NCBI GenBank assembly: GCA_014379625.1
Contig: JACMLJ010000052.1
Span: forward strand, 178,782-242,781
DNA: 64,000 nucleotides
Direction: 5' to 3'
Origin: Ferruginibacter sp.
GTDB taxonomy: Bacteria > Bacteroidota > Bacteroidia > Chitinophagales > Chitinophagaceae
In this document: positions 17,500 through 27,055 of the stretch, piece by piece
How positions within the stretch are numbered: the stretch's first letter is position 1
Layout of the letters: the number at the start of each line of letters is the position of its first letter
Program-made: the position numbers and the translations under genes
The notes under the pieces: model-generated
Databases searched by the model: none
The model's input: the letters and a program-made list of their open reading frames with translations, nothing else
What the model was told of the DNA's origin: nothing

Positions 17500-18078
17500 A
17501 TGTCAAAATTTCTCATCGCAGGTCTCGGCAATATTGGTAATGAATATACCCATTCACGACATAATATTGGATTTGATGTGTTGCATGCGTTTGTAAAAAA
17601 GCACGGGTCAGTTTTCAGGGTGGATAGATTGGCTTATGTAGCCGAAGTAAAATGGAAGGGGCGGCAACTGGTATGCATCTGCCCTACCACTTATATGAAT
17701 TTGAGTGGCCGGGCGTTTAAATATTGGATGGATAAGGAAAAACTGCCATTGGAAAACACCCTTACCATTGTAGATGACCTGGCCTTACCCCTGGATAAGT
17801 TGAGGCTCCGGCCTAATGGTACGGATGCGGGGCACAACGGTCTGAAGGATATTCAAAATATCCTCGGTACCCATAAATATCCCAAGCTAAGATTTGGTAT
17901 AGGCAATAATTATCCCAAAGGGATGCAGGTCGATTTTGTTTTGGGTAAATGGTTAAGCGATGAAATACCTACCGTACAGCTGAAAATTGAAAAATGTATT
18001 GACACCATTGAAAGTTTCGTAACTATTGGAATTGAACAAACTATGAACGAAGTAAATAAATTGTCGATCATCGCGTAA
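17500..18078 (+). CDS. pth: Peptidyl-tRNA hydrolase
   Basis: This 192-residue Pth cleaves peptidyl-tRNA released from stalled ribosomes. The N-terminal motif GLGNIGNEYTHSRHNIGFD contains the conserved Asn11 and catalytic His21. VDDLALP carries the conserved Asp, and DAGHNGLKDI the second conserved Asn. Length is normal for bacterial Pth. It is cytoplasmic. The start is well placed, with MSKFLIAGLGN matching the family's first strand. Confidence 0.97.
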   Translation: MSKFLIAGLGNIGNEYTHSRHNIGFDVLHAFVKKHGSVFRVDRLAYVAEVKWKGRQLVCICPTTYMNLSGRAFKYWMDKEKLPLENTLTIVDDLALPLDKLRLRPNGTDAGHNGLKDIQNILGTHKYPKLRFGIGNNYPKGMQVDFVLGKWLSDEIPTVQLKIEKCIDTIESFVTIGIEQTMNEVNKLSIIA

Positions 18079-18168
18079 TAATTTTCTTCGTTTATACTTA
18101 ATTGTTCTTTTTTTACCCGATTTGTCTATATTCGTTGTCGTATTTGGAATTATTAACTATTGTAAACC

Positions 18169-18780
18169 ATGAAGATAATTTGTGTTGGCCGCAATTATGC
18201 GGCACACGCCAAAGAACTTGGCAACGACTTACCCGAGGAACCCGTAATATTCATGAAACCAAAAAGTGCGTTGTTGCAAAGCCATACACCTTTTTACTAT
18301 CCTGAGTTTACAAACGAACTACACTACGAATGTGAATTAGTACTGCGGGTATCAAAGAATGGAAAATATATACAGGAACGTCATTCCTCCAATTATTATA
18401 ACGGTATTACTACCGGAATTGATTTTACAGCAAGAGACATCCAGAATGAACTGCGTGCAAAAGGGTTACCTTGGGAAAAAGCCAAATCATTTGACAATTC
18501 GGCAGCGATAGGAAAGTTTATTGATATTGTGCCGGGTTTTAATAAAAAGAATATCAACTTCAGTTTTTATAAAAACAAAGAATTGGTACAACAGGCCAAT
18601 TCAGGCGAAATGATCTTCAATTTCGATTATATTATTTCGCATATTTCCAATTATTTTTCTCTAAACATCGGGGATTTGATCTTTACCGGTACCCCGGCCG
18701 GTGTGGGCGAATGCGTGGTAGGCGATGAACTGGAAGGATTTATTGAAAAGGAAATGCTGCTGAAGATGGAAGTAAAATAA
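18169..18780 (+). CDS. Fumarylacetoacetate hydrolase family protein
   Basis: This 203-residue FAH-fold enzyme starts close to the core (MKIICVGRNYAAHAKELG). It has the metal-binding stretch HYECELVLRV, then ITTGIDFTARDIQ, KSFDNSAAIG and FTGTPAGVGE. The short form matches FAHD1/YcgM-type acylpyruvases or oxaloacetate decarboxylases, and these sequences cannot tell the two apart. A TATATTCG box lies about 35 bases before the ATG. It is not clearly linked to the E1 gene that follows. Confidence 0.93.
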   Translation: MKIICVGRNYAAHAKELGNDLPEEPVIFMKPKSALLQSHTPFYYPEFTNELHYECELVLRVSKNGKYIQERHSSNYYNGITTGIDFTARDIQNELRAKGLPWEKAKSFDNSAAIGKFIDIVPGFNKKNINFSFYKNKELVQQANSGEMIFNFDYIISHISNYFSLNIGDLIFTGTPAGVGECVVGDELEGFIEKEMLLKMEVK

Positions 18781-18986
18781 GACCCTGCAGTATTAGATTA
18801 TTTGTTTTTATCGTGATGATGAAAAGGAAAATACTTCACTTTTTTTAAGCTTGTTTAAAGATTTTCTTAGGTCTGAGCGGCTCCATTTTTTGACTGCTTA
18901 GTGCACCCATTTAGCTATCGGGGACAAATTCATATCTTACAATAACTGCCTGGTATCCCGGCAGTCAATTACCGTAATTTTGATCC

Positions 18987-21074
18987 ATGCTGCAAAATGA
19001 TGTTTTATTAAAGGCATATCAACTCATGTGTGTCGCAAGGGAAATGGCGGATATCTACGAACTGAACCGGCAAACCTGTAAATATGTACATGCTGTTTCC
19101 CGCGGCCACGAAGCTATTCAACTCGCAACGGCCTTTCAATTATTGCCATGTGATTATGTAAGTCCGTATTACAGGGATGAAACAATGTTGCTGGGCCTGG
19201 GTTTTACACCTTACCAATTAATGTTGCAGTTACTGGCCAGGGGCAATGATATTTTCACCGGTGGAAGAGAATACTATGCCCATCCAAATTATAGGGGAAC
19301 CGATAAACCAAATATAATCCACCAAAGCAGTGCAACCGGAATGCAGGCAATACCTACCACCGGCATAGCACAGGGCATTCAGTACCTGGAAAAAATAAAC
19401 TCGCCGTTACTAAAAAAACACCATGTGGTAAATAATTTAGCGGATGCTGCCAGGTATCCCGTTGTGATCTGCTCATTTGGCGATGCTTCCATTACCGAAG
19501 GTGAAGTGAGTGAGGCTTTTCAATTTGCCGCCTTACACCAATTGCCAATTATATACCTGGTGCAGGACAATAACTGGGGCATAAGTGTAACTGCTGAAGA
19601 AGCGAGAACGACCGATGCAAATGAGTTTATAATGGGCTTTAAAGGCATTAAAACTGTCAGTGTAAACGGGAGTGATTTTGAAGAAAGTTACCAGGTAATG
19701 AAAAATGTTGTGGACGAAGTGAGGTTAAGCCGCGCCCCTTACTTGGTGCATGCAAAAGTGCCGTTGCTGGGGCATCATACCAGTGGAGTGAGAAAAGAAT
19801 TTTACAGGTCGGAAGAAGATCTAGTTAAGCATTATAATGACGACCCGGGGCCCAAACTCCGTAAAAGTTTATTAGATATAGGTATAAGTGAAACATACCT
19901 GCAGGAGATTGAAAAACTGGCCGCTACATCTGTAGCAATGCAGTTCGCAGATGCGGTTAAAGCCCCTGAACCGGATCCATCAACAGTAGAAGATTTTGTA
20001 TTTGCCCCTGCAACTGTTACCGCCGAGAGAGGAGATCGTAATCCGGAAGGAAAAGAAAAGATACTGATGGTAGATGCGGCCTTATTTGCCATCCGCGAAT
20101 TAATGGAAGAATTCCCGGAAGTGGTGCTTTACGGCCAGGATGTGGGAAGAAGATTAGGTGGCGTATTCAGGGAAGCAGCTACCCTGGCGGAGCAGTTTGG
20201 CGATCATCGCGTATTCAATACCGCTATCCAGGAAGCCTATATAATTGGTTCTACTGTAGGGATGAGCGCAGTAGGCGTAAAGCCGATAGTGGAAGTGCAA
20301 TTCGCCGATTATATTTTTCCCGGATTAAATCAGTTGGTTACCGAAATATCCAAAAGCTGTTACCTTAGTTGTGGCAGGTTTCCGGTTCAGACCGTCATTA
20401 GGGTTCCGGTGGGCGCTTATGGCGGCGGTGGCCCCTATCATAGCGCAAGTATAGAAAGCACCCTGCTTTCCATAAAGGGTATCAAGATTGTTTATCCCTC
20501 CAATGCCGCTGATATGAAGGGCCTTTTCAAAGCCGCGTTTCTGGACCCTAACCCGGTAATTATGCTTGAGCATAAAGGATTATACTGGAGTAAAGTACCT
20601 GGTACCGAAGACGCGAAAAGGATTGAGCCTGCAAAAGATTATGTTATACCCCTGGGTAAGGGCGCGATTATTTTGCAAGCCCATGAAAGTTCCGTTAAAA
20701 TTGGGGATAGCTGCTGTGTAATTACCTATGGAATGGGCGTTTACTGGTCAATTGCTGCTGCTAAGGATTTCCCGGGGCGGGTAGAAATAATTGATCTGAG
20801 AACCTTATTCCCGCTGGATGAAGTATTGATTTTTGCGACCGTAAAACGGCATGGCAAGTGTTTAATAGTAACCGAAGAACAGCAAAACAACTCATTTGGA
20901 GAAGCCTTATCCGGCAGGGTATCAAAAGCTTGTTTTAATTATTTAGACTGTGCGGTAGAGGTAATTGGTGCGTTAAACCTGCCCGCGGTGCCTTTAAATA
21001 TTGGTTTGGAACGGGCGATGTTGCCCAATGCCGCCAAGGTCTCTGAACGATTAAACCAGCTTTTAAGCAATTAG
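18987..21074 (+). CDS. Fused E1 alpha/beta 2-oxoacid dehydrogenase (branched-chain type)
   Basis: This 695-residue protein joins both E1 subunits. The alpha part (about 1-320) has the thiamine diphosphate motif GDASITEGEVSEAF..DNNWGIS. The beta part (about 350-695) has GQDVGRRLGGVFREA, EVQFADYIFPGLNQL and GAYGGGGPYHSAS. Such fusions are common in Bacteroidota and are usually annotated as 2-oxoisovalerate dehydrogenase, feeding a lipoyl E2. No E2 or E3 gene is in the window. The alpha domain lacks the very N-terminal extension of separate E1 alpha subunits. Confidence 0.93.
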   Translation: MLQNDVLLKAYQLMCVAREMADIYELNRQTCKYVHAVSRGHEAIQLATAFQLLPCDYVSPYYRDETMLLGLGFTPYQLMLQLLARGNDIFTGGREYYAHPNYRGTDKPNIIHQSSATGMQAIPTTGIAQGIQYLEKINSPLLKKHHVVNNLADAARYPVVICSFGDASITEGEVSEAFQFAALHQLPIIYLVQDNNWGISVTAEEARTTDANEFIMGFKGIKTVSVNGSDFEESYQVMKNVVDEVRLSRAPYLVHAKVPLLGHHTSGVRKEFYRSEEDLVKHYNDDPGPKLRKSLLDIGISETYLQEIEKLAATSVAMQFADAVKAPEPDPSTVEDFVFAPATVTAERGDRNPEGKEKILMVDAALFAIRELMEEFPEVVLYGQDVGRRLGGVFREAATLAEQFGDHRVFNTAIQEAYIIGSTVGMSAVGVKPIVEVQFADYIFPGLNQLVTEISKSCYLSCGRFPVQTVIRVPVGAYGGGGPYHSASIESTLLSIKGIKIVYPSNAADMKGLFKAAFLDPNPVIMLEHKGLYWSKVPGTEDAKRIEPAKDYVIPLGKGAIILQAHESSVKIGDSCCVITYGMGVYWSIAAAKDFPGRVEIIDLRTLFPLDEVLIFATVKRHGKCLIVTEEQQNNSFGEALSGRVSKACFNYLDCAVEVIGALNLPAVPLNIGLERAMLPNAAKVSERLNQLLSN

Positions 21075-21099
21075 CAATCTTAGTTTTAGCAAAATCTAC

Positions 21100-21107
21100 T
21101 ATATTTG
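21100..21107 (+). promoter_or_regulatory. -7 element of the tRNA promoter
   Basis: TATATTTG fits the Bacteroidota TAnnTTTG box exactly and ends 11 bases before the mature tRNA 5' end. Confidence 0.55.
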
Positions 21108-21118
21108 CAGCCCCAAAT

Positions 21119-21192
21119 GTCGGGGTAGCTCAGCTGGTTAGAGCATCGGATTCATAACCCGAAGGTCGGCAGTTCAAGTCTGCTCCCCGATA
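21119..21192 (+). tRNA. tRNA-Met (CAT anticodon)
   Basis: This is a full cloverleaf of 74 bases. The acceptor arm GTCGGGG pairs with CCCCGAT (G-T at the first pair). The D arm is GCTC/GAGC, the anticodon loop TTCATAA has CAT at 21153-21155, and the T arm is GGCAG/CTGCT with TTCAAGT. The CCA end is not encoded. The anticodon stem lacks the three G-C pairs of an initiator, so an elongator Met is most likely; an Ile-CAU cannot be excluded without comparison. Confidence 0.93.
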
Positions 21193-21193
21193 C

Positions 21194-21218
21194 AAAGCTC
21201 CTCCAAAGGGGCTTTTTT
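21194..21218 (+). terminator. Terminator of tRNA-Met
   Basis: AAAGCTCCT and AGGGGCTTT pair (one G-T) around CCAA, and are followed by a run of T. It starts right after the tRNA end. Confidence 0.75.
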
Positions 21219-21363
21219 GGTGAAAACAACCACTGCAACGGAATTTATAAAAGTATGGGCTTTTAAGGTATCTGAATTCAAATTTGTTCCGGCACCTGGA
21301 TAATTTTCAAGGAGCATATTTATTTATACTTTTTTGTTTCGATTTTTTACCCTCACGTAATCG

Positions 21364-21918
21364 CTAATTGTTGAATTTATCCCTGTTCCAGTTTTGAGGA
21401 TTGGTAATGATGTATTTTTTTATCCGCTGGTATGATCCTTCATCGCGTATAATATGGTCATGAAAACGTGACCGCCAGTCAAATGGAATATTATTTTTCC
21501 GGGCGTAGGTGGTTACGGCAGATTTAAGACCGCGAAGGATGGATGATAAATTTTTTGATTGGGGGAAATATTATATTCATTATCCCCAATACAAATTTGC
21601 ATGAAAATGATTAGGCATTGTAACAAATTCATCCAATTCCAAATTCATATCCGGAAGGATGGAGGTTTTTTTAACCATTACCCCCACAAAATATTTTTTT
21701 TTAATTTCATTTTCCAATTTTCACATTTGGCCTGCCATTATAATTGGTAAATATTTAATTGCCCCTTGTTTGTTATTGTGCAGCAAATAATCCATCAACA
21801 ACAAATAATTTATTAACCCCGGGGTTACTGGTTGTAGGCTGTATAAAATGGTCATATGATGCCGCCTGGTATATCTAATGCAACCCTCTTTTGCCGGAAT
21901 AAATATGTCTGTGTTCAT
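21364..21918 (-). pseudogene. Decayed REP-associated/IS200-like tyrosine transposase (Y1_Tnp)
   Basis: Read on the minus strand, the piece nearest the stop (21364) gives DWRSRFHDHIIRDEGSYQ and TNPQNWNRDKFNN, the standard C-terminus of REP-associated transposases. Upstream, in another frame, lies LDEFVTMPNHFHANL, which contains the HUH metal motif HFH. Between them is a frameshift: the frame with HFH stops after LYWG, while the next frame resumes with GDNEYNISPNQKN. Further upstream only fragments in changing frames remain. No intact frame spans the gene, so the enzyme is dead. It lies just beyond the tRNA-Met gene. Confidence 0.85.
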
Positions 21919-22054
21919 AGGTGTAAATAATATGGTTTTCAGGGCATGCCTAAATAAAACCAGTAAGCTGTTTCCCTTTTCAGCACTAATCGCGACAAAA
22001 AGAGGGGTTGAAAAACTTACCGGATATTAGCTCACCGAATTAAAATTATTTGAA

Positions 22055-22216
22055 ATGAAAACGCAAAGCATGCTGTTCTACCTGTTAAAATTAATTACCT
22101 GTTGTATCATAACATGGAAGGCGGAAAGTACATTATTCGCAGTACTGGCTTATGTGGTGCTGGTTATATTACTGAACGGGATAGGAAAAAATCTGATCAG
22201 TAAATTAGAAGGATAG
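22055..22216 (+). CDS. Small one-helix membrane protein (53 aa), unknown
   Basis: The frame MKTQSMLFYLLKLITCCIIT continues to a second hydrophobic run (TLFAVLAYVVLVILL) and ends NLISKLEG. Either one long or two short membrane helices are possible. There is no family recognition. It stands between the dead transposase and a terminator at 22412, so it may be a real short transcript, but composition alone supports it. Confidence 0.4.
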   Translation: MKTQSMLFYLLKLITCCIITWKAESTLFAVLAYVVLVILLNGIGKNLISKLEG

Positions 22217-22553
22217 AAAAAATTACAGGTGAGGATGAAAACTAAAGTGCAGAATCCAAACACAAAAGGTGCAAATTTTTCCTTGTCATCTAAATCATAA
22301 GACCTATTAACCGAAAGGTTTTTTATAAACATACCGGTAGCAATCCCGTTTAATCAAATAGCAATTCATTTTTAAATTTTTCTCGCATAAGCAGATCGTT
22401 TAGATTACACGGCCCCTGTTTCTACAGGGGCTTTTTTCATATCCGTTTACGATAAGTGAATAAAATAAGTATATTAGTGGACTAATAAAAATTAAAAACT
22501 TTATCATCCATCTAATTTTACGCCAAACCAGGTAGTATTAATCAAACAGCAGG
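22217..22553. other. Spacer with a possible 21-residue ORF and a terminator
   Basis: It holds a 21-codon frame at 22235-22300 (MKTKVQNPNTKGANF...), preceded by GGTGAGG, and a clear terminator at 22412-22437. Nothing else is recognisable. Confidence 0.35.
22412..22437 (+). terminator. Rho-independent terminator
   Basis: GCCCCTGT and ACAGGGGC are exact arms around TTCT, followed by TTTTTT. It lies 195 bases after the 53-residue ORF and before the protease gene. Confidence 0.8.
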
Positions 22554-25500
22554 ATGCGTATGTATAAATTAATTTGCAAGGTGATTTTGGCCCTCCTGGT
22601 TTCTTCTGTTTCTGTAGCCCAGCAGGGTAATAAACCCATGCCCTACACTGCTCCCGCCAATATGATTCAAAATGATGGTTCAGGAATATGCGGACTTGAT
22701 AATTCACTCAATCATTTAAGACGTGATCCGCAATACAAATCGGGGGAAGCGAAAATGAACAGGGAAATTTTGAATTTCCAACGTGGTGTAAATAATGACA
22801 GCACAGTTGTTCCGGTTGTATTTCACATCATTAACCAGGATCCTTCAACGATTCCCGACCAGGTAATAACAGATGCTTTGAATGAGTTGAATGATGCTTT
22901 CGCCAAAAGGGGAAATTACCTGGCCGGCAACGGGGTAGATACAAAAATCCGGTTTTGTTTGTCACAGAAAGATCCTGATGGTGGCATTACAACCGGGATT
23001 ACCCGTACCAAATCTTATTTTTCTACCCACCTAAATCCTTTAATCGAAGATGCGAAACTTAAAAACCTTGTTCAGTGGGATCCTGCCAGGTATATCAATA
23101 TATGGTATGTAGCCAGCATGGATTATGAAGGTTTTGCCGATTTTAGTTGTGGCCGCTGGTCAAGAACGGCTGTAGGTGGTTATGCAACTATGCCACCTGG
23201 CGGTGGTGCTTTAGACGGTATAGTAGTTACAGGATTTGGAAACTTATTGACGCACGAAATGGGGCATTACCTGGGTTTGTACCATACGTTTGAAGGTAGA
23301 AATTGTGTCAATAATAATTGTACAACAGACGGGGACAGGGTTTGTGATACGCCTCCTGACCGATCCATAGCTAATTCTTTCTCCTGCACCAGTCCTGAAA
23401 ATTCCTGCAATACCGATACCCTGTCCAACTATTCAAATGGGAATTTTACCGCAGACACAACCGACCCGATATCTAATTTTATGGATTACGGTAATAACGC
23501 CTGTCATAATGCATTTACACAGGGCCAGGCAGTAAGAATGATCGCGGCCATTAATACACAAAGAAGCGGTTTATTGCAAAATCAATGTGATAAACCCTGT
23601 AGCGAAAATATTATTGCAGCATTTGTGAGAAACAATCCTCACCCGGTTCCGGGAGATTCCGTCAGCTTTGCCAACCTCAGTGCAGGCGCTGCAAATTATC
23701 AATGGCTGGTAGATGATATAATGGTTTCTACCGGTACAGATTTTGGTTACACTTTTTCTGCAACAGGAAAATACAAGATCACCTTAAAAGCCTACAATAC
23801 TATTTCCTGCTATGCAATGTATTCAGATTTTGTTATTGTCAACTGTGGGGTAACTGCACGGTTTTATACCAACAAAAGGATCATTGCATCTAAAATCCCC
23901 ATTTATCCTGATAGTATTATTTTTACCAATACTTCTGAAAATGCCAGTTCCTTTAAATGGATGATGGGTAATGACCAGGGGATGGCACAACAGTTGGTTA
24001 GCACCAGTAAAAATCTTGTATATATTTTTCCCTCACCTGCCAACTACTCTTTACAATTGATTGCTACCAATGGCGGCTGCACAGATACCACCAATACTTT
24101 TATCATCCCTGTGACAGACCCAACGCAGGATGGCATTGCATATATGACCACTGTAAACTGTTACCAGCAAACCAAAGTGAGGGTAACCTTATATGTTTGT
24201 AACAATGGTTATGCGCCCATCCCGGCTAATACCCTAATTTCTTTTTACGATGCAGATCCGCGACAGGGAAATGCAAAGAAACTTGATCTTGGTTTCAAAC
24301 TTCCTGATCCAATACCCGGAAAGTGTTGTGGGTTTTTATATACCCATATCATCGATGTAAAGCAACCCGGGTTAAATACATTGTATATGGTATTCAACGA
24401 CTCGGGCAACACAATGCCATTGGCGCTGCCCAATACTTCACTGGTGGAAAATAATTATATTAACAATATTTCGGTGGCCACAAATTTCCGCTTCAAGGCT
24501 TCCATTTTTCCTGCACAGGTTGTATTGGAACCCGGTGATACCCTGCAATTGGTTGCGCAGGCGGGACCAGGTACGATAACATCTTATAATTGGGCTCCTG
24601 CACTTAATTTAAGTTGTATCCCTTGCAGGTCACCCTACCTCGTAGCTGATTCTGACAGGGTAAAAAGCATGATCGCCACCAGCCAGTATGGATGTGTGGA
24701 TACTGCTTATACCGTTATTAAAGTACCGCCATCGGATGATTTTACCATTGAAATGAACGAAGTGGAATGTGCCGGCCGGGATAGTCTTTATGTGAATTTT
24801 ACGATTCGCAACCTGTTTAAAAGAGGTACAATTCCAAAAGGGCTGGTATTGTCTTTTTATGATGGTGATCCGTTTTCTGCCACGGCTAACTTACTATTGC
24901 CCGCTTTTACGGTACCGGCATTCGTAAATGCAAAGCAAATTACTTTTAGCAGTTTTATAAAATCAGTGGGAACCGGGAAACTGTATGCGGTTGTAAACGA
25001 CAGTGGCACTGCCCGTCCCTTGATTTTGCCCAATACACCCTGGCCCGAAAAGGATTTCAATAATAATGTCAATGTTTTCAACTATACAAAGTTTACGATA
25101 ACCACGGTGCCGGTGCAAGCTATATTAGAACCCGGGGATACTTTGCAGATGGCTGCTTCGGCCTCGCCCGGCATAGTGGCATCCTATACCTGGGGTAGCC
25201 CGAAATTATTAAGTTGCACGGTATGCCGGGTCACTGAATTGATTGCCGATTCAAACAGGGTAAAGCGTGTAATTGCGGTTAACCGCTATGGCTGTACCGA
25301 TTCCGCCTTTGTAGATATAAAAGTTCCTCCTGCCAACGATTACACCGTTGATCTCAATGATGTGCAATGTGCCGCGAGAGATAGCCTTTTTGTTAATTTC
25401 ACTTTGCATAATAGTTTTAAAAGGGGTGTAATTCCAAAAGGGATCACCGTTGCTTTTTATCAGGGGGATCCTGCCACAGCAACCGCACGTTTGTTAGCGC

Positions 25501-26831
25501 CGGCTTTTTCTGTGCCGGATACTGTTTTCGCCAAACAATTTACTTTCAGCGCTTTTATTAAGGGTGCCGGTGCCGGCAATATTTATGCAGTGGTAAATGA
25601 TAGTGGTAGGATAGTGCCGGTGCAACTTCCCGGTAACATTAATTTGCCGGAAAAAGACTATATAAATAATGGTACCGCTTTTTTATATGAGCCTGAAAAA
25701 GTTCAGTTACAACCCCAGGATACCACTGTTTTCAGAAAGGCTTCCTTTCCTTTGAAAATCAATACAACCATCTATCGTCCCGCTTCCACCAGTTGGTTTA
25801 ACGGCAACGGGTATTCGCTTAGTTGTAATCAGTGTGCCGGCCCGGTGGTAAAGATATTCGACAGTTCAACGGTTAGCATGCAAACCGAAAATAAATATGG
25901 CTGCCTCATCAAAGGTACCTCCGTTATAAAGATTTTTCCGCCTGATATGACCGTACGAATTAATGAAGCAACCTGTTACTCCAACAGCACAACATTAGTG
26001 AAATTTGAAATCTGCATGAACAATAATTATGACAGCGTTATTGCCGGTGTGCCGGTATCTTTTTATGATGCACCTCCTGCAGGTGGTGGGGCTAAACTGC
26101 TGTCTCCCGTGTTTTATACTCCCCGCCTTCAGCCGGGAGCTTGTTATCTCTATCAGCATATTATTGCTACACCTCCCACAAACCGGTTGTATGCCGTTGT
26201 AAATGATAAAGGTACCAATACTGGCGCTGTACCTGCTAAAGCATTCAGTGAAACCAATTACGATAACAATACAGACAATACAGGAACCTCATCTTTTAAT
26301 GTAAGCATTTATCCCCCGGATACAGCCATCGCAAGATTGGGAACGGTACAACTAACTCCCCGGGTAGAGGGTGGAGTCTTGTCTTCTTATTTATGGAAGC
26401 AGGATCCGTTTCTTTCCTGTATAAATTGTTTTGCGCCGGTGGTAACCCCCCGGCATACCGGGGAGTATATATTTATTGCCCGTAACGAATACGCCTGTAC
26501 AGATACTGCGTATGCAATAGTAAGAACGTTTACAAGCGGGCTGATCAATATACCTTCAGCCTTTTCACCCAACCATGACGGCCTGAATGATATTTTTTAC
26601 ATACTGGCCGGTGCTGGCGTCAGCCTGGTAAAGAATTTTTCTGTATTCAACAGGTGGGGGCAAAAGATATTTGAAACCAGTAATATTCCGCCCAATGATC
26701 CCGGCTTTGGATGGGACGGCAGCCATAAAGGCGTGGAAGCTGCTCCCGGCACTTATATCTACCTTGTAAAAATACCCGGCGCAAATGGAAAAGACCAGGT
26801 ATATAAAGGCACGATTGTACTATTAAGATAA
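22554..26831 (+). CDS. Secreted M43-like zinc metalloprotease with PKD/CARDB-like repeats and type IX sorting domain
   Basis: This is a 1425-residue exported protein. A signal peptide (about 1-24, ending SVAQ) is followed by a pappalysin-like (M43) catalytic domain with HEMGHYLGLYH at 234-244 and a downstream Met-turn region (ISNFMDYG). After two PKD-like domains come four tandem units of about 200 residues, starting near 526, 729, 929 and 1132. Each has a CARDB-like half (..SFYDGDP.., ..AVVNDSG..) and a PKD-like half with an LSCxxC motif. The last 95 residues (INIPSAFSPNHDGLND..NRWGQKIFE) are the gliding-motility/T9SS type B C-terminal domain. It should be secreted through the outer membrane by the type IX system. 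The alternative start is Met at 22560. Confidence 0.93.
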   Translation: MRMYKLICKVILALLVSSVSVAQQGNKPMPYTAPANMIQNDGSGICGLDNSLNHLRRDPQYKSGEAKMNREILNFQRGVNNDSTVVPVVFHIINQDPSTIPDQVITDALNELNDAFAKRGNYLAGNGVDTKIRFCLSQKDPDGGITTGITRTKSYFSTHLNPLIEDAKLKNLVQWDPARYINIWYVASMDYEGFADFSCGRWSRTAVGGYATMPPGGGALDGIVVTGFGNLLTHEMGHYLGLYHTFEGRNCVNNNCTTDGDRVCDTPPDRSIANSFSCTSPENSCNTDTLSNYSNGNFTADTTDPISNFMDYGNNACHNAFTQGQAVRMIAAINTQRSGLLQNQCDKPCSENIIAAFVRNNPHPVPGDSVSFANLSAGAANYQWLVDDIMVSTGTDFGYTFSATGKYKITLKAYNTISCYAMYSDFVIVNCGVTARFYTNKRIIASKIPIYPDSIIFTNTSENASSFKWMMGNDQGMAQQLVSTSKNLVYIFPSPANYSLQLIATNGGCTDTTNTFIIPVTDPTQDGIAYMTTVNCYQQTKVRVTLYVCNNGYAPIPANTLISFYDADPRQGNAKKLDLGFKLPDPIPGKCCGFLYTHIIDVKQPGLNTLYMVFNDSGNTMPLALPNTSLVENNYINNISVATNFRFKASIFPAQVVLEPGDTLQLVAQAGPGTITSYNWAPALNLSCIPCRSPYLVADSDRVKSMIATSQYGCVDTAYTVIKVPPSDDFTIEMNEVECAGRDSLYVNFTIRNLFKRGTIPKGLVLSFYDGDPFSATANLLLPAFTVPAFVNAKQITFSSFIKSVGTGKLYAVVNDSGTARPLILPNTPWPEKDFNNNVNVFNYTKFTITTVPVQAILEPGDTLQMAASASPGIVASYTWGSPKLLSCTVCRVTELIADSNRVKRVIAVNRYGCTDSAFVDIKVPPANDYTVDLNDVQCAARDSLFVNFTLHNSFKRGVIPKGITVAFYQGDPATATARLLAPAFSVPDTVFAKQFTFSAFIKGAGAGNIYAVVNDSGRIVPVQLPGNINLPEKDYINNGTAFLYEPEKVQLQPQDTTVFRKASFPLKINTTIYRPASTSWFNGNGYSLSCNQCAGPVVKIFDSSTVSMQTENKYGCLIKGTSVIKIFPPDMTVRINEATCYSNSTTLVKFEICMNNNYDSVIAGVPVSFYDAPPAGGGAKLLSPVFYTPRLQPGACYLYQHIIATPPTNRLYAVVNDKGTNTGAVPAKAFSETNYDNNTDNTGTSSFNVSIYPPDTAIARLGTVQLTPRVEGGVLSSYLWKQDPFLSCINCFAPVVTPRHTGEYIFIARNEYACTDTAYAIVRTFTSGLINIPSAFSPNHDGLNDIFYILAGAGVSLVKNFSVFNRWGQKIFETSNIPPNDPGFGWDGSHKGVEAAPGTYIYLVKIPGANGKDQVYKGTIVLLR

Positions 26832-26866
26832 CAGAATTGAATAATAATAGTTACCAGTCAGCAATT

Positions 26867-26935
26867 TATACTTCGTAAGGGGTAAATTAGTGACTTTTTC
26901 AAATTAAATCGTTCACTGTTTTGTTCCTTGAGCAA
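26867..26935 (+). repeat. Dispersed palindromic repeat, copy C
   Basis: This is the third copy of the family at 5176 and 5389, 35 bases after the protease stop. Its outer arms are AAGGGGTAAA and TTTGTTCCTT. Relative to copy B, two C-to-T changes turn G-C pairs into G-U pairs, so the stem survives if the element is transcribed on this strand. Confidence 0.6.
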
Positions 26936-27055
26936 TTTAAATGACTCATTATTTGTCTTCTGCATCAGTGAAATAAAGAATCTTAAGGATGGAAAGGAAA
27001 TTTATTAAATGAAATGCCGCTATCGATAATGGTATAAAATGACAACATTTTTATA

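Noticed and set aside
21119..21218. Integration site of a genomic island at tRNA-Met
   Set aside because: I see no duplicated tRNA 3' end and no integrase. The downstream transposase is of the REP type, which does not use tRNA attachment sites.
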